Shown one piece after another: positions 19,348 through 29,162 of a DNA stretch of 64,000 bases. Source of the stretch: Methylobacterium tardum (GTDB taxonomy: Bacteria > Pseudomonadota > Alphaproteobacteria > Rhizobiales > Beijerinckiaceae); the NCBI RefSeq assembly GCF_023546765.1, contig NZ_CP097484.1, positions 2,884,001 through 2,948,000 of the forward strand, written 5' to 3'. Below the pieces are notes generated by a model, which saw only the letters and a program-made list of their open reading frames with translations, made no database searches and was not told where the DNA came from. Each line of letters opens with the position of its first letter. Positions within the stretch are counted from its first letter, which is position 1. Both the position numbers and the translations under genes were made by a program.

Positions 19348-19676
19348 CCGCCGACCGGCCGCTCTCGCCGCTCAAAGTGCTGGATCTGGCGGCGCGGATG
19401 CTGGAGGCGCACGGCTTCGCGATCGTCGCACGCAACGAGCGCGGCGACAGCCTGTACCTGCGGCGACCGGACTGCGCCTGGCACCTGCGCGTCTCGAACC
19501 ACGCGCGCACCGCCAAGCAGCGCGCCCGTCGCTCCGATGTCCTCGCGAGCCTCGTCATAGACGGGCCGCGCTCGCCCGATCAGATCGGCAAACTCGTCCG
19601 GGATGCCGTCCGGAACTTCGAGGCCGCCCGCGCCCGAGTCGCGGATCAGGCGTCCGCGGCGGGGTCGCGGAAGTAG
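19344..19676 (+). CDS. Conserved small protein of unknown function
   Basis: The 110-residue product starts at a GTG overlapping the acyltransferase stop. It contains LKVLDLAARMLEAHGFAIVARN and SLYLRRPDCAWHLRVSNHAR, is soluble and basic, and resembles a small alpha/beta domain of unknown role. The last 31 bases overlap the end of the convergent DUF3297 gene. A frame running far upstream is an artefact of the acyltransferase gene. Confidence 0.65.
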   Translation: MTADRPLSPLKVLDLAARMLEAHGFAIVARNERGDSLYLRRPDCAWHLRVSNHARTAKQRARRSDVLASLVIDGPRSPDQIGKLVRDAVRNFEAARARVADQASAAGSRK

Positions 19677-19897
19677 GGCTCGACGGTACCCTTCAGCTTC
19701 ACCGTCATCGGATTGCCGGCCCGGTCGAGGGTCTTGCCGGCCGAGAGCCGGACCCAGCCCTCGCTCACGCAGTACTCCTCGACATTCGTCTTCTCGACGC
19801 CCTTGAACCGGACGCCGACCCCGCGCTCGAGCATCTTCTCGTCGTAGAACGGGCTGTTCGGGTTGGCGGCGAGGCGGTCGGGAGGCGTGTCGGTCAT
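19646..19897 (-). CDS. DUF3297 family protein
   Basis: The 83-residue protein ([20 protein letters not shown], then [20 protein letters not shown] and [10 protein letters not shown]) matches the small DUF3297 family, common in proteobacteria and related to glutathione peroxidase-like naming in some annotations but with no shown activity. Its ATG overlaps the stop of the acetyltransferase upstream (ATGA), so the two are coupled. Confidence 0.85.
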   Translation of the reverse strand: MTDTPPDRLAANPNSPFYDEKMLERGVGVRFKGVEKTNVEEYCVSEGWVRLSAGKTLDRAGNPMTVKLKGTVEPYFRDPAADA

Positions 19898-20556
19898 CGT
19901 CCGGATCTCGGATGGTCTTCGCGTTGGGCCTCGCCGGTAAGGGAATCCGCGCCGGCGCGCAACGCCGCGAGCAGGTCCGCGATCTGCCCGCTCTGCAGCA
20001 GCGGCACGAGCCGCGTCACCGCGTCGTGCGGCAGATCCCACCACGCCGCTGCGACGAGCGCCTCCACCGTCGCGGTGTCGAAGCGGCGGCGCACCACCCG
20101 CGCCGGGTTGCCGGCGACCACCGCGTAGGCCGGCACGTCGCGGGTCACCACGGCGCGGGCTGCCACGACGGCGCCGTGCCCGACCGTGACGCCCGACAGG
20201 ATCATGCAGCCGGATCCCAGCCAGACATCGTGGCCGATCACCACGTCGCCCCGGGAGGCGTGGAAATCCTCCGGCGCCTCGGCGTCCGGGAAGAGCCCGC
20301 GCATCGCCGCGAACGGGTAGGTCGACGCCCAATCGAGGCGATGATCACCGCCGAGCAGGATCTCGACCTTGTCGGCGATGGAACAATAGCGGCCGATCGT
20401 CAGCCGCCGCCCGCTCTCCGGGAAGCGGACTTTTGGACGCCCGTACGAATAAGCGCCTATGGAGAAGCCGTAGGTCCTCGCCAGCTTGGCGAGGTGGATC
20501 CGGGTCTCGTTGTGCGGGTTGCGCCCCCTGCGCAGCCGGTGCAACAGACCGGTCAA
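19894..20556 (-). CDS. Hexapeptide-repeat acetyltransferase (CatB/XAT type)
   Basis: The protein of about 220 residues has the left-handed beta-helix signature of xenobiotic or surface-sugar acetyltransferases: [25 protein letters not shown], then [48 protein letters not shown]. The catalytic His is likely the one in GGDHRLDW. No ATG exists near the N terminus; the TTG at 20556 is the best guess, so the start is uncertain. It is divergent from maeB and coupled to the DUF3297 gene. Confidence 0.8.
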   Translation of the reverse strand: MTGLLHRLRRGRNPHNETRIHLAKLARTYGFSIGAYSYGRPKVRFPESGRRLTIGRYCSIADKVEILLGGDHRLDWASTYPFAAMRGLFPDAEAPEDFHASRGDVVIGHDVWLGSGCMILSGVTVGHGAVVAARAVVTRDVPAYAVVAGNPARVVRRRFDTATVEALVAAAWWDLPHDAVTRLVPLLQSGQIADLLAALRAGADSLTGEAQREDHPRSGR

Positions 20557-20622
20557 GACGCGAGCCCGCGCGATGCGCGACCGTGTCGTCCTCGGTGAAG
20601 AAGGTGAGCGGGAGCGTGGGCG

Positions 20623-22950
20623 ATGGCCGATAACATGTCCGAGGACCTCAAGGCCGGGGCGCTCGTCTACCACCGCCTGCCCCAGCCCGGGAAGCTGGAG
20701 ATCCAGGCGACCAAGCCGCTGGGCAACCAGCGCGACCTCGCCCTGGCCTACTCGCCCGGCGTCGCCGCCGCCTGCATGGCGATCCACGACGACCCGCAGC
20801 AGGCCGCCGAACTCACGATCCGCCAGAACCTCGTGGCGGTGCTCTCCAATGGCACGGCCGTGCTGGGCCTCGGCGATATCGGCCCGCTCGCCTCCAAGCC
20901 CGTGATGGAGGGCAAGGCGGTCCTGTTCAAGAAATTCGCCGGCATCGACGTGTTCGACATCGAGGTCGACCAGAAGGACGTCTCGAAGCTCGCCGACGTC
21001 GTCTGCGCGCTGGAGCCGACCTTCGGCGGCATCAACCTTGAGGACATCAAGGCGCCCGAGTGCTTCGAGGTCGAGGAGCAGTGCCGGGCGCGGATGAACA
21101 TCCCGGTCTTCCACGACGACCAGCACGGCACCGCGATCATCGTGGCGGCCGCCGTCCTCAACGGCCTGGAACTCGCCGGCAAGAACCTCGCCGACGTCCG
21201 GATCGTCACCTCCGGCGCGGGCGCGGCGGCGCTCGCCTGCCTCAACCTGCTCGTTTCCCTCGGCGCGACCCGCGAGAACATCACGGTCACCGACATCAAG
21301 GGCGTGGTCTACAAGGGCCGCCCGGAACTGATGGACCGCTGGAAGGACGTCTACGCCCAGGAGACCGACAAGCGGACGCTCGCCGAGGTGATCCCGGGTG
21401 CGGACGTGTTCATCGGCCTGTCGGCCGGCGGCGTCCTGAAGCCCGAGTACCTGAAGGAGATGGCCGAGAAGCCTCTGATCATGGCGCTCGCCAACCCCTA
21501 CCCGGAGATCATGCCGGACTTGGCCGAGAAGGAGCGGCCGGACGCGATGATCTGCACCGGCCGGTCGGACTTCCCGAACCAGGTCAACAACGTCCTGTGC
21601 TTCCCCTACATCTTCCGCGGCGCGCTGGATGTCGGCGCCCACAAGATCAACGAGGAGATGAAGAAGGCCGCCGTGAAGGCGATCGCGGGCCTGGCTCACG
21701 AGACCACCTCGGACGTGGTCGCCCGCGCCTATGGCGGCGAGGCGCGCCCGTTCGGGCCGAAATCCCTGATCCCGAGCCCGTTCGACCCGCGCCTGATCCT
21801 GCGCATCGCCCCGGCGGTCGCCAAGGCCGCGATGGATTCGGGCGTGGCCGGCCGGCCGCTCGCCGATCTCGACGCCTATGTCGACAGCCTCGACCGGTTC
21901 GTGCACCGGTCCGGCCTGATCATGAAGCCCTTGTTCTCGAAGGCGAAGGCCGAGCCCAAGCGCGTGATCTACGCCGAGGGCGAGGACGAGCGCGTGCTCC
22001 GCGCCGTTCAGGCGATCGCCGAGGACAAGGTTGCGTTCCCGATCCTGGTCGGCCGGCCCCGGGTGGTGGAAACCCGGCTGAAGCGCTTCGGCCTGTCCCT
22101 CGTGCACGGCCGCGACTTCGAGCTGATCGATCCCGAAGACGATCCGCGCTACCGCGCCTACGTGCAGACCTATCTCGAGGTGGCGGGACGCCGGGGCATC
22201 ACCCCCGACGCGGCACGCACGCTGGTGCGCACCAACAGCACGGTGATCGGCGCCATCGCGGTTCGGCGCGGCGAGGCCGATGCCTTGATCTGCGGCCTGG
22301 AGGGGCGGTTCGAGACGCGGCTGCGCATCATCCGCGACGTGATCGGCCTCGCGCCCGGCGTGGAGCAATGCGCCGCGATGAGCCTCGTGGTGACGCATAA
22401 CGGCGCCTACTTCCTGGCCGACACCCATGTCCGCCAGAACCCGACCGCCGAGGAAATCGCCGACGTGGCGCAGGCCTGCGCCAGCCACGTCAGCCGCTTC
22501 GGCCTGACGCCGAAGATCGCGCTGCTCAGCCACTCGGATTTCGGCCAGTCGGACTCGCCCTCGGCGATGAAGATGCGCGACGCCCTCGCGCTCCTGCAGC
22601 AGCGTGACCCGGAGCTTCAGGTCGACGGTGAGATGCAGGCCGACTCCGCCCTCAACGAGATGGTCCGCGAACGGGTGCTGCCCGGTTCGCGGCTCAAGGG
22701 CGCGGCCAACGTCCTGATCTTCCCGAACCTCGACGCGGCCAACATCGCCTTCCAGTTCGCGAAGGTGCTGGCGGATGCCCTGCCGGTCGGCCCGCTGCTG
22801 ATCGGCCCGGCCAAGCCCGCTCACATCCTGACGCCGTCGGTAACGGCACGCGGCATCGTCAACGTCACGGCCGCGGCCGTGGTCGAGGCCCAGGCGGACG
22901 AGGCTGCACCGACGGTCGAGGAGCGCGGCGCCGGCATGATCTCCGAATGA
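20623..22950 (+). CDS. maeB: NADP-dependent malic enzyme with phosphotransacetylase-like domain
   Basis: MaeB decarboxylates malate to pyruvate with NADP. The 775-residue protein has a malic enzyme part at residues 1 to about 430 ([47 protein letters not shown] and the GAGAAALA dinucleotide site) and a C-terminal phosphate acetyl/butyryl transferase-like domain (about 440-765), which in this family regulates the enzyme and usually lacks transferase activity. The start is at 20623; an ATG at 20635 is an alternative. Confidence 0.94.
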   Translation: MADNMSEDLKAGALVYHRLPQPGKLEIQATKPLGNQRDLALAYSPGVAAACMAIHDDPQQAAELTIRQNLVAVLSNGTAVLGLGDIGPLASKPVMEGKAVLFKKFAGIDVFDIEVDQKDVSKLADVVCALEPTFGGINLEDIKAPECFEVEEQCRARMNIPVFHDDQHGTAIIVAAAVLNGLELAGKNLADVRIVTSGAGAAALACLNLLVSLGATRENITVTDIKGVVYKGRPELMDRWKDVYAQETDKRTLAEVIPGADVFIGLSAGGVLKPEYLKEMAEKPLIMALANPYPEIMPDLAEKERPDAMICTGRSDFPNQVNNVLCFPYIFRGALDVGAHKINEEMKKAAVKAIAGLAHETTSDVVARAYGGEARPFGPKSLIPSPFDPRLILRIAPAVAKAAMDSGVAGRPLADLDAYVDSLDRFVHRSGLIMKPLFSKAKAEPKRVIYAEGEDERVLRAVQAIAEDKVAFPILVGRPRVVETRLKRFGLSLVHGRDFELIDPEDDPRYRAYVQTYLEVAGRRGITPDAARTLVRTNSTVIGAIAVRRGEADALICGLEGRFETRLRIIRDVIGLAPGVEQCAAMSLVVTHNGAYFLADTHVRQNPTAEEIADVAQACASHVSRFGLTPKIALLSHSDFGQSDSPSAMKMRDALALLQQRDPELQVDGEMQADSALNEMVRERVLPGSRLKGAANVLIFPNLDAANIAFQFAKVLADALPVGPLLIGPAKPAHILTPSVTARGIVNVTAAAVVEAQADEAAPTVEERGAGMISE

Positions 22951-23032
22951 GAAACGGCTGTCGGCGGCCGCGAGCGTGGCCGTCGATTTGCTTCCCGCTC
23001 CCGCGGAAACACAACGACCGGGAGACGACGCG

Positions 23033-24478
23033 ATGTGCGCGGGCGACGATCCAACCTGCCACGCCTTCGAGGAGCACCGCCGCCGGTTCCGGCGCGATCT
23101 GGAGCCGGAGCGGCGCGCCTTCCTGAAGAGCGGCTTCGCGGCGACCGGTGCCGCCGCCGCGGCCCTCGCGGCCGGCGGCCCGTCGCTGGTGAGCCCCGCC
23201 CTCGCGGAGGCGAGCGGCGCCAAGATCGCCGCGACGGCGCATTATCACCTGCCGGCCAATGCCGAGACCGTCCACTGGGGCTTCTTCAGCCGCAGCCTCA
23301 AGCCGAAGGTCGAGATCGGCTCGGGCGACTTCGTCACGATCGAGACGCTCACGCATCAGGCGAGCGACGATGCCGAGCGGATGATCCAGGGCGATCCGGG
23401 CGCCGAGAGCGTCTATCTCTGGACGAAGGACAAGATGGGCGTCTCGCCGCGCGGTGCCGGCGCCCTGGACGCCAAGATCGGTCCCGGCGGCGGCCTCGGC
23501 GTGCATATCTGCACCGGCCCGGTGGCGATCCGCGGTGCCGAGCCGGGTGACGTTCTGGAGGTGCGGATCCTCGACGTGGCGCCCCGCCCCTGCGCCAATC
23601 CCAAATACAAGGGTCTGACCTTCGGCAGCAACGCGGCGGCGTGGTGGGGCTACCATTACAACGACCTGATCACCGGCGATAAGCCGCGCGAGGTCGTCAC
23701 GATCTACGAGGTCGATGCCACCGGCGAGCGCGACTGGGCCCGCGCGGTCTACAGCTTCCGCTGGCCGGGCGTGACCGACCCGTTCGGCGTCTCCCACCCG
23801 ACCATCGACTATCCCGGCCTGCCGGTCGATCACTCCAAGACGCAGAAGACCTTCGAGGTGCTCAAGGGCATCCGGGTGCCGATCCGTCCGCATTTCGGCA
23901 CGATGGGCGTCGCGCCCGCCGAGGCCGACCGGGTCAACACGATCCCGCCGAGCTACACCGGCGGCAACATCGACAATTGGCGGATCGGCAAGGGCGCGAC
24001 CCTCTACTACCCGGTGGCGGTGCCGGGCGCCCTGTTCTCGGTGGGCGACCCCCATGCCAGCCAGGGCGATTCCGAATTGTGCGGCACCGCGATCGAGTGC
24101 TCGCTCACCGGCACCTTCCAGTTCATTCTGCACAAGAAGGCCGATCTGCCCGGGACGCCGCTGGAAGCCCTCGATTTTCCGATGATCGAGACCCGGGAGG
24201 ACTGGGTTCTGTCCGGCTTCAGCTACCCGAACTACCTGCGCGACCTCGGCCCGGACGCGCAGACGGCGATCTTCCAGAAATCCTCCATCGACCTCGCCAT
24301 GCGCGACGCCTTCCGCAAGATGCGCCAGTTCCTGATGCACGCGAAGGGGCTCACCGAGGACGAGGCGATCTCGCTGATGTCGGTCGCGGTCGATTTCGGG
24401 ATCACGCAGGTCGCCGACGGCAATTGGGGCGTCCACGCCGTGGTCAAGAAGGCGATCTTTGCCGATCGCGCCGCTTGA
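23033..24478 (+). CDS. Tat-exported acetamidase/formamidase family protein
   Basis: The 481-residue protein starts at the ATG 23033, with GGGAG about 10 bases before it. It carries a twin-arginine signal ([20 protein letters not shown], ending near SPALAEASG), followed by an FmdA/AmdA domain: [53 protein letters not shown] and [15 protein letters not shown]. Known members hydrolyse formamide or acetamide in the cytoplasm, so secretion is unusual. The substrate is not determined; released formate could feed C1 metabolism. A GTG at 22976 is an alternative start. Confidence 0.85.
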   Translation: MCAGDDPTCHAFEEHRRRFRRDLEPERRAFLKSGFAATGAAAAALAAGGPSLVSPALAEASGAKIAATAHYHLPANAETVHWGFFSRSLKPKVEIGSGDFVTIETLTHQASDDAERMIQGDPGAESVYLWTKDKMGVSPRGAGALDAKIGPGGGLGVHICTGPVAIRGAEPGDVLEVRILDVAPRPCANPKYKGLTFGSNAAAWWGYHYNDLITGDKPREVVTIYEVDATGERDWARAVYSFRWPGVTDPFGVSHPTIDYPGLPVDHSKTQKTFEVLKGIRVPIRPHFGTMGVAPAEADRVNTIPPSYTGGNIDNWRIGKGATLYYPVAVPGALFSVGDPHASQGDSELCGTAIECSLTGTFQFILHKKADLPGTPLEALDFPMIETREDWVLSGFSYPNYLRDLGPDAQTAIFQKSSIDLAMRDAFRKMRQFLMHAKGLTEDEAISLMSVAVDFGITQVADGNWGVHAVVKKAIFADRAA

Positions 24479-24587
24479 GCGCTAACCGCGGCCGCTCATA
24501 GAGGCCTGAGGTCGCCGCCCCAGAGCCGGCTGCGCTGGGACGGACGGGCGCTGCAGACACGCCGTGTCGGTTGGCGGGCGGAGTTGG

Positions 24588-27101
24588 TCAGGCCGCCCGG
24601 GCGAAGGACGACTTCATCAGGCCGGCCAGGACGCCGTGCGTCTCGGTCCAGGCTCGGCGGGCATCCGGTGTGAAGTCCGCTCCGAGCGCGCGCTCGAGCG
24701 TCCAGAGCAGTGCGGACCCGACCGCCTCGAAATGTGGCTCCTGGGTACCGTAGCCGAGGTGCCGCTGCCCGAGATCGCGCACGACCGAGGCCAGAGCCTC
24801 GGGCTTGTCGAGATTTGCGATCGCCAGCGCCAGCATGGCCATCAACTTGCGCTTCTGCTCCGCCAAGGCCTCGGGGAACAGCGTCCGGACCTGCGGGGCG
24901 ATCTCGAACAGCCGATCGTAGAACAGGTCGGCCGCATGATCGGCGATCGACTGAACCTTGGCGAATGTCTCCCGTACGAGCGTCACCTGGGACGACGAGA
25001 TGGCGTAGGTGGCGCGGACATTTGCCAGGAAGCGCCCGACCTCGCTGGTGAGATGGTCCGACTGACGCGACAAGGCAGAGGCGGCATCGAGCACCTGGCC
25101 GGCCGCAGAACCGGTCTTCTCTGCGGCATCGGCCACGCCCGAGATGTTGCTGGTCACGGTGGCGGCCCCTGCGGCCGCCTCTCCGACATTGCGGACGATC
25201 TCCTGGGTTGCCGTTCCCTGCTCCTCGACGCCAGCGGCAATCGCCGCCGCCACCCCATTGATCTCCCGGATCCGGTCGGTAATCGCCCCGATCGCCGTGA
25301 CCGCCTGCCCGGTCGAGGCCTGGACCCGCGCGATATGCTCCGAAATTTCCTCGGTCGCCCTGGCGGTCTGCTCGGCGAGCATCTTGACCTCCGCGGCGAC
25401 CACCGCGAAGCCCCGGCCCGCCTCGCCGGCGCGCGCCGCCTCGATGGTGGCGTTCAGCGCCAGAAGATTGGTCTGACCGGCGATCGATGAGATCAGCCCG
25501 ACCACGTCGCCGATCTTGGCCACTGCCGTGCGCAGTTCCTGCACCAGCGCGCCGGTGTGATCTGCCTCGGAGGCGGCCGCTCTCGTCAACTCGGCCGAGC
25601 CCTGAACCTGACGGCCGATCTCCTGGACCGAGGAGCCGAGCTCCTCGGCGGCGACGGCCACCGTGTTGACGTTGCTGGCCGCCTGCTCCGCCGCGGCGGC
25701 GACCGCGCCAGATTGGGTCGAGGTCTGCCCGGCCATGGTCGACAGCGACCCGGCGGCGGATTGGAGTTCGCTCGCCGAAGCCGAGACCTGCCCGATCATG
25801 TCGCCGACCGCCCGCTCGAAACCATCCGCCATCTGGCGCATGCTGGCGCGGCGCTCCTCGTCGGCATGCTGTTGTGCCTGCGCCGTGTCGGCTTCCAGTT
25901 GCCGGGTCCGGATCAGGTTCTCCTTGAAGACCTGCACGGCGGCCACGATCGGTCTGAACTCGTTGCTGTAGTCGTGCACGGGCACGTCGACCGTCGTGTC
26001 GCCCTGTGCCAGCGCCCGCACCGTCGCCGAGATCGCTCGGATCGGCCGGAGAACGCCGCGGGACAGGGCGAGCAATCCAAGCGCGACGAGCAGCGTTGCG
26101 GCCAGCAGGGCCGCGGCGTTCCGCAGAAGAATCGCGTGCGACTCACCGGCCAGGGTTTCGGCCCGTGCCACCATCGCGTCGAGGGCGGCGTAGGCGAGAT
26201 CGACGATCGTCATCTGATCGACGGTGTTGCGCTGCCGCAGTTCCAGGAATGTGACAGGGGACGGCTTGTTCAGGCTCAGCGCCTCGAAGACGGCCTGCGC
26301 AATCGATGCGGGCTCGCCTTCGAAGTTGCTGGCGTGAGCCTTCTGGTACGCGGCCCTGATCGTCTCCGGAACGTTGGAGACCGCCTCGGTCGTAGCCAGC
26401 CAAGCGCTCTGCAGGCGCGCGCGCTCCTCGGCGGCCGCCACGGTCTCGGGCAACGACCAAGTGGTCTTCGCCGCCAGCGAGGTCTGGACCCGTAGCGCGA
26501 CATTGCCGATCGCAACGCGGGTCGTCCACGCCGACCGCTTGATGGCGAGGTAGCGCTGCAGGATCGCGTCCGACCGAGGGATCGCGGCGTCAACCGCGTC
26601 GGTCGTTGCGGTCAGCGCATCGAGCAGATCTTGGAAGGCCTTGAGCGCGGCCGGGAGCAGCGTCGCGTCGCGCTGGGCCTTGGGCAGTCGCAGGGCGCTG
26701 TCGATCCGGGGGCGGAGGGCGTTCAAGGTCTCCTGGGCCGCATTCAGCCGGCCCAGCGTCCCGGATACGGCGGGCACATCCTGCTCGTTCAGTAGTAATT
26801 GAGCCGTCCGAAAATTCGTCAGCATGGCCTCGCGGTTCTTCGCGAGGGCTGAGAGCGTGTCAGGATCTGCGGGTGCCTCACCCCCGAGGGCGAGGGACGA
26901 CCCGCGCTCCAGGCGCAGCGGCAGAAGGGTCTTGAGCAGGCTGCGGCTCGCTTGGGCCAAGGTAACGGCTTGCCCTGCCTGCCCTGCCTGCCGGTGTGCC
27001 TCAATCAATCCAGTCGCGGCGTAGGTCAGTAACATCGACGCCATGGCTAATATCGCCACGCACATGAGAGCGCGAACAGACAAACGTCCAAATTTAAGCA
27101 T
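24588..27101 (-). CDS. Methyl-accepting chemotaxis protein fused to a C-terminal globin
   Basis: The 837-residue protein has membrane segments at about residues 10-32 and 328-350, an extracytoplasmic helical sensor between them, a HAMP domain (349-400), and the chemotaxis signalling hairpin with the tip [20 protein letters not shown] (about 542-561). After only a few linker residues, positions 701-837 are a globin of the flavohemoglobin-like type: B10 Tyr728, CD1 Phe742, E7 Gln749 and proximal F8 His781 in GQRHLGYG. Heme-based oxygen or NO sensing coupled to CheA is inferred. Globin-coupled receptors normally have the globin at the N terminus and no membrane segment. Confidence 0.9.
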   Translation of the reverse strand: MLKFGRLSVRALMCVAILAMASMLLTYAATGLIEAHRQAGQAGQAVTLAQASRSLLKTLLPLRLERGSSLALGGEAPADPDTLSALAKNREAMLTNFRTAQLLLNEQDVPAVSGTLGRLNAAQETLNALRPRIDSALRLPKAQRDATLLPAALKAFQDLLDALTATTDAVDAAIPRSDAILQRYLAIKRSAWTTRVAIGNVALRVQTSLAAKTTWSLPETVAAAEERARLQSAWLATTEAVSNVPETIRAAYQKAHASNFEGEPASIAQAVFEALSLNKPSPVTFLELRQRNTVDQMTIVDLAYAALDAMVARAETLAGESHAILLRNAAALLAATLLVALGLLALSRGVLRPIRAISATVRALAQGDTTVDVPVHDYSNEFRPIVAAVQVFKENLIRTRQLEADTAQAQQHADEERRASMRQMADGFERAVGDMIGQVSASASELQSAAGSLSTMAGQTSTQSGAVAAAAEQAASNVNTVAVAAEELGSSVQEIGRQVQGSAELTRAAASEADHTGALVQELRTAVAKIGDVVGLISSIAGQTNLLALNATIEAARAGEAGRGFAVVAAEVKMLAEQTARATEEISEHIARVQASTGQAVTAIGAITDRIREINGVAAAIAAGVEEQGTATQEIVRNVGEAAAGAATVTSNISGVADAAEKTGSAAGQVLDAASALSRQSDHLTSEVGRFLANVRATYAISSSQVTLVRETFAKVQSIADHAADLFYDRLFEIAPQVRTLFPEALAEQKRKLMAMLALAIANLDKPEALASVVRDLGQRHLGYGTQEPHFEAVGSALLWTLERALGADFTPDARRAWTETHGVLAGLMKSSFARAA

Positions 27102-27526
27102 AATACAAAGATCCGCGTCTCAACAAACGGTCCAGAAGATGCCCGCACGCTAGCGCAAATAACTGCGGATTGCACGCCCATTGCTCCGCAGTGTGCGGGC
27201 AAAATCGGTCATGATTAGGGACGCTGGCGGCGTATGTGCTGTAAAAACCGATCTAAATCCGTACTGTTAGATATAGCGAGTGATTAAATTGCTTAATCCG
27301 GAAATACGACGTCACTCTTATTAAGAATTACCAGCAAGAAAAGCTTGCTCAAGGCGTCAAACGGAGAAAAGTTTGGGTGTTAGAAAGAATCTGCCCCTGT
27401 CAAGATCTCAGGGGCGCAGCGGCGATCCTCGGAGGACCCGCGCGGCACCGCCCCGCTGAGAGATTGGTCGCGGCAGGCACGACAAGCGACGGCGACGCCG
27501 ACCGCCGGCATCCTTGCTGTGCGTGA
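27102..27526. other. Intergenic region with the lowest GC in the window
   Basis: The 425 bases between ppx and the chemoreceptor contain no gene. The part 27220-27380 is AT-rich compared with everything around it and lies upstream of the chemoreceptor start, so it is the likely promoter region. It includes a small perfect hairpin AGCAAG-AAAAG-CTTGCT near 27330-27350. Confidence 0.5.
27393..27415 (-). terminator. Candidate terminator of the ppk-ppx operon
   Basis: On the minus strand GCCCCTG and CAGGGGC form a perfect 7-base-pair stem with a nine-base loop, followed by AGATTCTTTCT. It lies about 110 bases after the ppx stop. The T tract is interrupted, so confidence is moderate. Confidence 0.4.
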
Positions 27527-29032
27527 TCAGGCAGTGCCGCCCATGACCTCGACCCGCCCATCGAGACCGATCACGCGCCCAAGGGCACGGACGCGGTTGA
27601 GGAGACGGTCACCGCTCAGGGGCTCCCAGTCTCGCGGGAGACGCAGGACCACGCGGCCGTCCTCCACGGTCAGCGGGGCCCGACCGAGCGCCCCGTCCAT
27701 GCCGGCCGAGATCGGGAACGCGACGCGCAGCAGCGCGCCCAGGAGGCGCGCCCGTTCGAACAGGCGAGGCCCGGCCAGCCCGCGCAGCATCGGGTTGGCT
27801 TTCTCGGCGGCGAGGCCCGTGTGCCGGAGCGACACCGAGAGGGCGAGATAGGCCCGGCCCGGATGATCGACGCCCACGAACGCCGCGTTCTGGATGACCG
27901 CGATGCTCTGCTCGTCGCGGTAATCGGGATGGGCCCGCCAACCCACATCCGAGAGCAGGCAGCCCGCGTGGCGCAGGCGGCGCTCGTCCGCGGTCTCGTG
28001 GCCGTCGAGTGTCGCGACGAAGCGGTCGGTCCAGGCGATCAGCTCCTCACCATGGTGCGGCGCTCGGGAGCGAAGGCTGTTGAACTCCGCCGCGGAGGCG
28101 AGCAGCGGGTCGATCAGCCGGGCGTCGCGGTCGAGCTGCTCGAACAGCAGGCCCTCGCGGACACCGGAGGCCGAGATGGCCACTTCCCGCGGCCGTCCGA
28201 CCCGGATGATTTCCTCCAGAACGACGGCGCCATAGGCCAGAAGCGGGCGCCGGGCTTCGGAGATCGCGTCGACGTCCTGCAGTAGCGACACATCGGTCTG
28301 CTCCACAACCTGCAGGAAGCTCAGCTCGTCCGTGGGCTCGACCGTATAGCCGTGCATCACGTGGACAGGATAGTTGCGGGCGGCCTGATGGAGCCGCGCG
28401 ATCGCGCGCCACGTGCCGCCGACCGCGTAGAAGGTTCGCCCGCGCAGGGTCTCGAGCTGGGGCACCGCCTTGCGCATGTGCTCGCGCACGATCTTGGCGG
28501 CCTTCTTGACCGAATTGCCGGAGAGGTCCTGCAGGGCGAGGCCGCCGAGCGGCATGGTCACGCCCTGCCCGACCACGGCGCCTCGGACATCCACGAGTTC
28601 CAGCGATCCGCCGCCGAGATCGCCAACCACGCCGTCCGGCGCGTGAAAGCCGGAGACCACGCCCAAGGCCGAGAGTTCCGCCTCGCGCCGGCCGGACAGG
28701 AGCTGGATCTCCTGCCCGCAGGCCGCTTCCGCCGCGCGCAGGAAGTCCGGACCGTTCTCCGCATCCCGCGCCGCCGCGGTGGCCAGCACGAAGACCTGCC
28801 CGACCCGCATGGTGTCGCAGAGGACCCGGAATCGCGCCAGGGCGGCCAGCGCCCGGGCGACGGCGTCCTCGTTCAGCCGCCCGGTCGTCAGGACATTGCG
28901 CCCGAGACCGCAGAGCACCTTCTCATTGTAGAGCGGCGTCGGTGCCCGGCTTAGACCGTCATAGGCGACAAGCCGGACGGAATTGGAGCCGATGTCGATG
29001 ATGGCCACCGGCTGGCGTGCCGCGCTGGCCAT
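27527..29032 (-). CDS. ppx: Exopolyphosphatase Ppx/GppA
   Basis: Ppx removes phosphate from polyphosphate or hydrolyses pppGpp. The 501-residue protein begins near VAIIDIGSNSVRLVAYDGL and contains GVVGDLGGGSLELVDV (phosphate-binding loop of the ASKHA fold) and HAGCLLSDVGWRAHPDYR in the C-terminal HD-like half. The ATG at 29032 is preferred; a TTG 48 bases upstream is also in frame. It lies 130 bases downstream of ppk on the same strand, the usual pairing of polyphosphate making and degrading genes. Confidence 0.93.
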   Translation of the reverse strand: MASAARQPVAIIDIGSNSVRLVAYDGLSRAPTPLYNEKVLCGLGRNVLTTGRLNEDAVARALAALARFRVLCDTMRVGQVFVLATAAARDAENGPDFLRAAEAACGQEIQLLSGRREAELSALGVVSGFHAPDGVVGDLGGGSLELVDVRGAVVGQGVTMPLGGLALQDLSGNSVKKAAKIVREHMRKAVPQLETLRGRTFYAVGGTWRAIARLHQAARNYPVHVMHGYTVEPTDELSFLQVVEQTDVSLLQDVDAISEARRPLLAYGAVVLEEIIRVGRPREVAISASGVREGLLFEQLDRDARLIDPLLASAAEFNSLRSRAPHHGEELIAWTDRFVATLDGHETADERRLRHAGCLLSDVGWRAHPDYRDEQSIAVIQNAAFVGVDHPGRAYLALSVSLRHTGLAAEKANPMLRGLAGPRLFERARLLGALLRVAFPISAGMDGALGRAPLTVEDGRVVLRLPRDWEPLSGDRLLNRVRALGRVIGLDGRVEVMGGTA

Positions 29033-29162
29033 CGGGTCCGCCGAATGCGCGAGGGTGAGGTTGGCACGAGGGCTGCCCAAACGTCCAAGTCCTTGATGAG
29101 CCCGACGCGCCGACCGGCGCGTCGCGCAAAACGTTTAGCCCAGCGCCGCTGCGCGGCGAAAC

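Noticed and set aside
19894..23223. A 1109-residue open frame on the minus strand opposite maeB
   Set aside because: It is the antisense of maeB and the formamidase gene; only the acetyltransferase part at its end is supported.
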